Positions 57,929-64,000 of a stretch of DNA of 64,000 bases are shown piece after piece. The notes beneath the pieces were generated by a model. The model saw only the letters and a list, made by a program, of their open reading frames with translations. It made no database searches and was not told the DNA's origin. The DNA comes from Agapanthus africanus (taxonomy: Eukaryota; Streptophyta; Magnoliopsida; Asparagales; Amaryllidaceae). Location: positions 205,163,632-205,227,631 of the forward strand of contig JASDDO010000006.1 in NCBI GenBank assembly GCA_030015575.1. The letters are read 5' to 3'. The position numbers and the translations under genes were made by a program. Every line of letters begins with the position of its first letter. The stretch's first letter is position 1.

Positions 57929-60037
57929 TGTTGGAGATAGTGCCCTCAGAGTCAATTATTGGATCAAAGGCACGTGATTGCAATGATTGAGGGAGGACCT
58001 ATACCGGTAGGACAGTCTTACTCAAGATGATAGTATGCTATCTGGTTTATCTTTATCATCGTGTACTGCTTTAGGTGACCTTACAGGTCATTATTGCACA
58101 TTGATAGAGCCCCTAGGATTCTTGCTTGACTGCCAGCAGTATGAGGGCGATCATATACATGTGAGCTGGGGTCTATAAGCACATCCTTAAAAGGTCCCTA
58201 ATAGTAGAAGTTTTCGAGACAGGGCATCGATACTCCAGAGTAGACTAGTGTATATAGTCGAGACCCTGACGAGGGGCGGTGGCCGGTCTCACAAGCCACT
58301 GGTGTCAGTTAGTTCACCTAAGATGTATACAGGTGCTCATTGGGTTATGAGTACACCGAACAGGACTCGCTGGGAATATGCTAGTTGGTCTTATACCTGA
58401 CGTCAGATAGCAGTTCCCTGGTAACATGTGTACAGGTTAGTTCCTCGACCTGAGATCGTCATTTGTCTCGTGTGAGTTCCTACTGTACTTTGATTACTAC
58501 CCTACCACGCTCAAAGGAGTTGTGCAAACAGATTTTAGTTGGGTACAGTCCCGAGCCATATGGAGGTAGTGAGTGGATCTGCAGCGGTTCGTCTCTCCCA
58601 GTATTGGGGGTGAGGTCGCGCTGTGTCTAGGAGAGCCATTACACGAAGTCCTTGGCCATGGCAGGAGATTTACTGGTAGGTATTCCAGTAGTATCTCAGG
58701 GTGTTCTGGGCTACACTCCAACACGACTTGTACCGCTTTTGGGGTCTGACTTTTACCAACCCCTAGGCCCGCCATGCGATGCTCATAGACGAACAGACCA
58801 GACTGTACAGATATTGTCACTGACAGGCTCAGTAGGGTGTCAGGATGAGTTCGCTCATCGACGTCCCTTTTGGTCAATACCTGGTAGCCCGTTACGTATG
58901 GTTAATAACTCTGACGTGCTAGTGGTTAAATCCAGAGCCAAAATATTGACGAGTCTTTAGAGTCCCCCACAGACCGTTTTCTCAAGTTTCGGGCGAAACG
59001 CTGTAGAGGCCGTATGGAGATATGGCAGGGTTCGATCATATACGTGTTGTATTGCACGGATCATGATCGGACGGATAATACTAGCGGGCTTTGGTTTAAG
59101 CCGGATCCTAGCATTGTACAGTGTAGATTTTGTCTTATTGCATTTGTATTCGGTCGGAATACAAATGCGGGTATGTATATACAGTCGCGGGGTTTTCCTG
59201 TAATTTATTACGGGATCAGTTTTTGGAAGTTGCCAGTTTGCTTTCCGTTTCGGCCATTTTCCATTGTATCTTTCTTTGGCTGAAAATTGGTGGAGGAGGG
59301 CTTATTTGCAATTGTGCAAATTAGCATTGTGAAGGGTGGTCTTTTTATATTGTTTCTTCATGATGATTCTACCTTCATTTGACTTCTTTAGTTCATGATG
59401 GCCTGACCTTTGGAGTTATGATGGTTGATGGAGTGTTGGATTTTGTTGGTGATCATTTCTTCTCATCATCACCTTTTCTCTCTCTTGCATGATGGCTTCC
59501 CCCTTGACATTTCCACTCTCCCATTCCTTTGGTAAGGAGCCGGCCACTATTGTGGTGAGGGTTGATTCATTTTGTGGGTGGCATTTTGTTTCTCATTTTG
59601 CTAGAAAAAGCTCTCTAGTTCATCTCCAAAAGTCTATTCTTCACCACCATCAAAATGGCAACTTCACAACCCTTTGAGACGAAGTAATCCACACTTATTC
59701 TACAGCAATTCTTGGACACGTTGACTCGCCAACTTCGTGCCCGATTTGCCTCGGTCCAGAGGTGGGAGCCCGTAAAAGAATCCGGCGATGTGGTGCCCTT
59801 CCGACGAGGAGTTATTGACCGGAGATTCCGCGGGAAGATCGGGACGACGACGAGAAGACCGAAGGACACGGATCGCTCGGTATATCTCTCTACCCCATCT
59901 CTAGTTAGCTAGGAGTAAGTTAATGGCCCGATCCGGGTTTAAAGTGTGCGGTGGTGCCGGTTTACAAGTTCTGTAAAAAGTTTCGTTTCCGCATTCGGGC
60001 GTCGGAAAGATGGCCGGGGCGCCGCCGTGCACTTACA
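57929..60037 (+). repeat. Element F 5' LTR (LTR-3 subfamily)
   Basis: 2109 bp, TGTTGGAGATAGTGCCCTCAG to GCACTTACA. Shares with LTR-1 and LTR-2 the blocks GGGCATCGATACTCC, GTCTCTCCCAGTATTGGG and the GGTATATCTC near the end (59880), but the rest differs. Short open frames (59489-59912) have no recognisable domain. Confidence 0.87.
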
Positions 60038-60050
60038 TGGTATCAGAGCC
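60038..60050 (+). other. Element F primer binding site
   Basis: TGGTATCAGAGCC directly abuts the LTR with no spacer base; a perfect initiator tRNA-Met complement. Confidence 0.9.
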
Positions 60051-60784
60051 ACGCCATTAACCTATTCTTGCTTGCTCTAACATGTTTACAAGTTCGATCA
60101 ATCGGATTTTCCAAAAACCGCGTTTTCATTGCATCAGTTTTCTGTCGATTTTTTTTTTGGCTCGAATTTTTTTTCAGTTTGTTGCAGAAATTCATGCAGG
60201 CATTTTTAAGCATTCTGCAAAAATTTGATACAGTGATTCTACAGTAGGACCGCGGAACCGCAGCCAAACCCATGTTCTGGACGCGGTTCCGCGGCAGGAA
60301 AATGTTAACACTGTACCATATTTTTACAGTAGCTTTTTGAATTGATAATGGGGGTTTTGGAATATTCTGTTCGGGCCCAGATTTTCTTTGAGTGCTACAG
60401 TAGTGCTTGGGGCCCACTTGGGAAAATTTAGTCGATCGAAAATTTTAAACATGTTAGTTCACAGTATTTACATTATATCTGCGACTGTAAATGTCATTTG
60501 ATCAGTAAATCCTGTCTAACTGCTATAGCCCTTTTAGACGGATTTGCGAACGTGGCATTCACGTTGATGTTCTGTGTTGTGCTGTGATGTTGCGGATTGA
60601 TCGTGGGGATAGCCTGGATGCAATGTTAGTACAGCTTGGTTTATTATGTACATTTGATATTGCGGGGCGAGCGTCCGACATGTGGACTGTCGTCACTGCC
60701 TGTTTGTATATTATTCTTTTAGGGCACGACCAGTGTGAGGTCGATGTACCCGTTGTATGTATATTTTACTTTCTGTACTAGGAT

Positions 60785-61036
60785 TACCCCATGGTGGGGT
60801 GCACGGATAGATGGGTTCTAGAGGGCAACGGGCCCGCATCTCATGGCGTTGAGACGGAGGGGGCCTCACTCTAGAATTGGCGGGCTATTCGCCGCACTCG
60901 TAGGGGGTACAGGTTGACCCAGGAGGGGGGCCCAAGTTACCGGATTCCGTGAAGTGCTGGGTGGTCCATTCACGTTGTTGAAGGGGGCTGCCTCACATCA
61001 GGTTTTGGCGGGTAACTTGCCACGCCCGTAGGGGTC
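60785..61036 (+). ncRNA. Covarying leader stem-loop, element F, tandem pair
   Basis: Copy 1: TACCCC (60785-60790) with GGGGTA (60904-60909); CGGATAG (60804-60810) with CTATTCG (60885-60891); TTCTAGAG (60816-60823) with CTCTAGAA (60869-60876); inner span 88 nt. Copy 2: GACCC (60916-60920) with GGGTC (61032-61036); CAAGTTACC (60933-60941) with GGTAACTTG (61011-61019); TGAAGTG with CACATCA (60994-61000, one mismatch); span 87 nt. The two copies differ in sequence, but both can fold. Confidence 0.65.
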
Positions 61037-61837
61037 TAGGATTTCATTGCACAGGCTATCCACACGACCAGGGGAATGTCGGGTTTCAGTAGCGGCTCTG
61101 TGAAACCTGGGGATCCCAGATATCTGTATTGTTCTGTGATGCTTATTACATTTCTGTGATGTTGCATTTTATCACGCCTTGAGCGAATATTATATATTGA
61201 TATATATACTAGTATATGTTGTATATGTTTGCATCCGGGCTAGTCCAGTCCCCGCTCTGTCGTTACTTAAGTAACATAACGGGTAATGACGGGACCCAAT
61301 GGCGAATGCGGATGGCATATACGTACATCATTATTTTCGTTCTTTATTGGTGTGATCAATTGATGGGATTGCATTGATTCGGATCAATGCAAGCTAAACA
61401 AACCTATTCTGATGTTGTTGGAACATTTTTCAAAAAGCTGTTATTGCAAGGGCGTTCTCTTTTGTTTTGCACAGTGGTATTCAGTTATGAATATCCAGCA
61501 CCTCAGTCGACGAAGCAAGGGCCGAGATCCTTTCACCGGGAGTGACCCCTTGGACAGAAGTTTGAGTCAGGGAAATAACTTCACTGTAGTCGTTTACTTT
61601 TGCTTTGCATCACGTTATTCAGTTGGAATATCCTGCACCTCATTCTACGGGGAAAGTGCCGAGATCCCTTCACCGGGAGTGACCTCTTTAGCAAAGGTTT
61701 TCGCCACTATATTTTTATAAAAGCTATCCGGTTCCTTCAACGATATCAAGTTCATTACGTTAATGGTTTTCGCCAGAAAACATTCGTAGCCCTCCTTCGT
61801 TTCATATGGATAGTCAATAGTATTCAAGCTGTGTTTG

Positions 61838-62031
61838 TTGGCCAAAGTCAAGGCACAATGTTTGGTAGCTATTGGGTATTCATATGCAGCATAGATAGAT
61901 GCGTTGGTTTGGGACAGTCGTACTACCTTGTTGGCCAAAGTCAAGGGTAGGTACGGGTGGGTTCAAATCAACCTGGAGAATTACGGGTAGAACTTGACAT
62001 GCGACTTATGATTTGTTGGCCAAAGTCAAGG
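61838..62031 (+). ncRNA. Triple leader hairpin, element F copy
   Basis: TTGGCC-AAA-GTCAAGG at 61838-61853, 61931-61946 and 62016-62031, all three identical over 16 bases while the sequence between them is unrelated. Confidence 0.57.
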
Positions 62032-62347
62032 TCATAAGAGCATGGGGTAAAAATCACATCGGGAGTTTCTAAAGAAACTGAAACTTGCCAGATATGCGCA
62101 TACCTTCTAGAGTGTGATAACGTGAGCGGATTCCGTCACGTTATCATGTGATGATAGTTGGATCCCGATTCCCACTGATGAGTTGGTTTATTCCTCGGGT
62201 GATCCCGACTAATTCTTCTTTCAGGTTTGGAGGAGAATTTGACGGTACAGTTGGAGGTTTCCTTATTAGATAAATTGGTAACCATTCTGATTTAGGTTAG
62301 AGTGAACGCTGAGTGATTTTTCACTCTCTCTCTCTTTGGTAGCGACC

Positions 62348-63440
62348 ATGACCTGACCCTAAGACTATGACTCGGTGACCAAAATTGACCGAACCTTCTT
62401 AAACACAGGCTTTTAGATTGTCAGAGTTGCATACCTTATTGCCACTCCTACTTTTACCCTTTTCTCCAGGACACCCCGTATTACTACGAACGTCCACTTC
62501 CATTGGATAAAACCATTGTATGGTTATATACGAACTCGAAGGAATTTATTCAAGGATGGTTTCCGGTTCTGGAGAAAACGGATAGGACTATTCAGTTGTC
62601 TTTTCCTTTTACCTTCTTTCAGGTTGCGAGTACTCCTTAGTTTAGGAGATAGTACACCTATTACGCAAATTGGATAGTCTTCCTTAGTTTAGCCTAACAA
62701 TGGTGTACAGAAGGTATTATGTAAAGACAAATAAAGGGATTAGAAGGAGGGCAAAGTAAATTGCGACTGTTATTCACGACCAAACCAAGTATTTCATTAC
62801 CAATCCCACTTCACCTTTGTATTTCTCCACGACACTCCGTATCACTACGAAGATCTACAGTTTATTGGATACTCCATCGTCTGGTAATATACGAACACGA
62901 AAGGAACTTGTTCCAGTTCGGGGATGGATTCTGGTTCAGGAGAAATAGGAATAAGGTTTATTCAGGTGTCTTTTATCCTCACCTTCTCTCGCATTGCGAG
63001 TGCTCCTAGGATTAGGACAGTACTCCCATTGTGCTTATTCGATAGTCTTCTTCCAAACCATAGGCTAGTGCCGAACGGTAGGGAAGGAAGAAAACCATTT
63101 GGCCTAAAGGGGTGTGCAGAAGGTAATGACTAAAGACATATGAAGTGATGTGAAGAGATGGTATAGAAATATACGGTTACAGTTGTGAATCTTGATAATG
63201 GAAGAGGCATTACTAGGAATAACAGGATACCCCTACGAAACATTTCAATGTTTCAATTTCACTGTGTACTGTTAAAAGAATACTGATTTCCTAATTAGAC
63301 ACTTGCTCCAGGGTATGTATTTACCAAGTATGATTCTCACATCTGTATGGTTTTACAGATGATGAGTGGGAGTAAGTTATTCGGAATTAGGTGATTGTCC
63401 TCATTATATCGGAATTCGTTGTAATTGGTGATATTTGAGG
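62348..63440 (+). pseudogene. Element F gag-less internal region with a diverged duplication
   Basis: The ATG at the gag start position is followed by ACC TGA, so no protein can start there. 62431-62728 and 62789-63137 are two diverged copies of one unit (shared: CTCCRNGACAC, TATACGAAC, GTTCTGG/GGTTCAGG, TTGCGAGT, CAGAAGGTA, AAAGAC). A string resembling TACGAGACCTCGAAGAA of gag appears in both, so the unit might be gag-derived; this is weak. No open reading frame is supported. Confidence 0.55.
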
Positions 63441-64000
63441 AAGTCACCTGGGTTGTTTGCCGGACGACAAATATTTGGTTTTGAATATCCGCTGTTATGT
63501 ACCAATTTCAAATTGATATATCTGTACGTCTATTTTTATAGAGTGAGATATACCTTTTTGAAATTATGTCTATGACATTTACCTATATCAGTGGATGGTT
63601 AGGTAAGGAGCATTAAACAGCGGTGTGATTCTTCTTAACCATAAGTACAGTTTTCAACCTACGACACACAGGGACTGAGTTATTCAACTCAGGGGACTTA
63701 TACAGAGTATTGTATGTTGTCCAGTGTCCATTAGGACAGAGGGGTTGGTCCTCGTACTATATTCGGTTTACTTATGACTTTTCTAGTTTTTAGACAAGTG
63801 TTTCGTAGAAACACAAAGTCTGATTTTTGAGAAGTTATAAGTATAAGAATAAAGTAGAGAACCAGGTGTTGCAAGTATCAGGATTCTTTAAGATGATCGA
63901 AGATGTAGATACTTGTGTATGGTATTCAGTTGATAGTAATGATTAAGAGAACTTCCTTCTCTTTCGTGTTACTCATATCTGGATGCATTCCTAAGTTGAG
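63441..64000 (+). pseudogene. Element F eroded protease-integrase remnant
   Basis: Base-level similarity to copia pol persists without an open frame: AATATTTGGTTTTG (63469-63482) matches the protease-side CATATTTTGGTTTTGCG; 63690-63780 aligns with the HSDVCGPMSTHAR to FTDDFSR region; 63800-63910 aligns with KHKSEAFEKF ... EYKNEVE to RSDRGGEYL. Many substitutions and small gaps. Cut by the window end. Confidence 0.6.

Larger units (their letters stand above)
60051..62347 (+). promoter_or_regulatory. Element F leader
   Basis: No gene. GC palindromes CCGCGGAACCGCAG (60250-60263, 213 nt after the LTR) and CGCGGTTCCGCGG (60282-60294); two tandem copies of the covarying stem-loop (60785-60909, 60916-61036); hairpin GTCCCCG/CGGGAC (61248-61295); two copies of a block ending CTTCACCGGGAGTGACC (61466-61556, 61595-61697); triple hairpin (61838-62031); CT tract and GGTAG|CGACC at 62338-62347. 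Confidence 0.75.
57929..64000 (+). mobile_element. Copia-derived element F (LTR-3 subfamily), non-autonomous, cut by window end
   Basis: 5' LTR 57929-60037, perfect PBS, 2.3-kb structured leader, then a region with no gag and only an eroded integrase. It interrupts G's 3' LTR, so it transposed after G, yet its coding part is far more decayed than G's. The 3' half is outside the window. Confidence 0.82.

Noticed and set aside
59489..59912. Overlapping open frames in F's LTR as a captured host gene
   Set aside because: No recognisable domain, short, on both strands, and the region aligns in position with the LTR end (GGTATA, PBS) of the other elements.

Overview
The window looks like gene-poor nuclear DNA of a flowering plant with a large, repeat-rich genome. 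I see no host gene, tRNA or rRNA gene. Almost every base belongs to LTR retrotransposons nested inside one another. Two lineages are present. One is Ty1/copia of the Angela/BARE type: TGTTAG...TACA LTRs of about 2 kb, a PBS matching initiator tRNA-Met, and one gag-PR-IN-RT-RNaseH frame. The other is a chromovirus-like Ty3/gypsy of the Tekay/Del type, with an LTR of about 4.4 kb. The species cannot be told from the sequence.

Layout. Copia element C is the outermost; its 5' LTR begins left of the window and is broken by copia element B. B runs from 3867 to 23087 and has itself been opened twice: by an inverted gypsy LTR (1165-3866) and by complete copia element A (4655-16659, TSD TTTAG). A carries a solo LTR inside its RT (11658-13801, TSD TTCTT). 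C continues at 23088-31308, and its 3' LTR is broken by a copia LTR (E, from 31309). E is in turn broken by gypsy element G (31512-57928). G's 5' LTR holds an inverted solo LTR (35314-39644), which holds another solo LTR (36450-38618, TSD GACAC). G's protease region holds complete copia element D (41914-52107, TSD GTTGT). G's 3' LTR is broken by copia element F (57929 to the window end). All coding regions are broken by stops and frameshifts; D is the least decayed.

The copia elements fall into three LTR subfamilies. LTR-1 (A, C, D and the solo at 35314) has gag and pol. LTR-2 (B, E and the solos at 11658 and 36450) and LTR-3 (F) share a leader type that runs into a coding region without gag: B keeps pol, while F keeps only an eroded pol. 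B and F therefore look like gag-less, non-autonomous lines that depend on Gag supplied by LTR-1-type elements.

The most interesting signal lies in the untranslated leaders of the five copia elements. Between PBS and gag all five keep the same RNA architecture although the primary sequence has drifted: (1) a GC palindrome about 210 nt after the LTR in four of five (weaker in A, unavailable in B); (2) a 127-nt multi-tier stem whose arms change in a compensatory way; (3) a second hairpin; (4) a hairpin repeated three times whose loop is nearly constant within one element but differs between elements; (5) a pyrimidine tract and AG|CGACC that looks like a splice acceptor just before the gag start. 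A conserved GGTATA near the LTR end could be the donor. Splicing would then remove all the structured parts from a translated RNA and leave them only on the genomic RNA. I infer a shared packaging/dimerisation system that lets gag-less families be packaged in trans.
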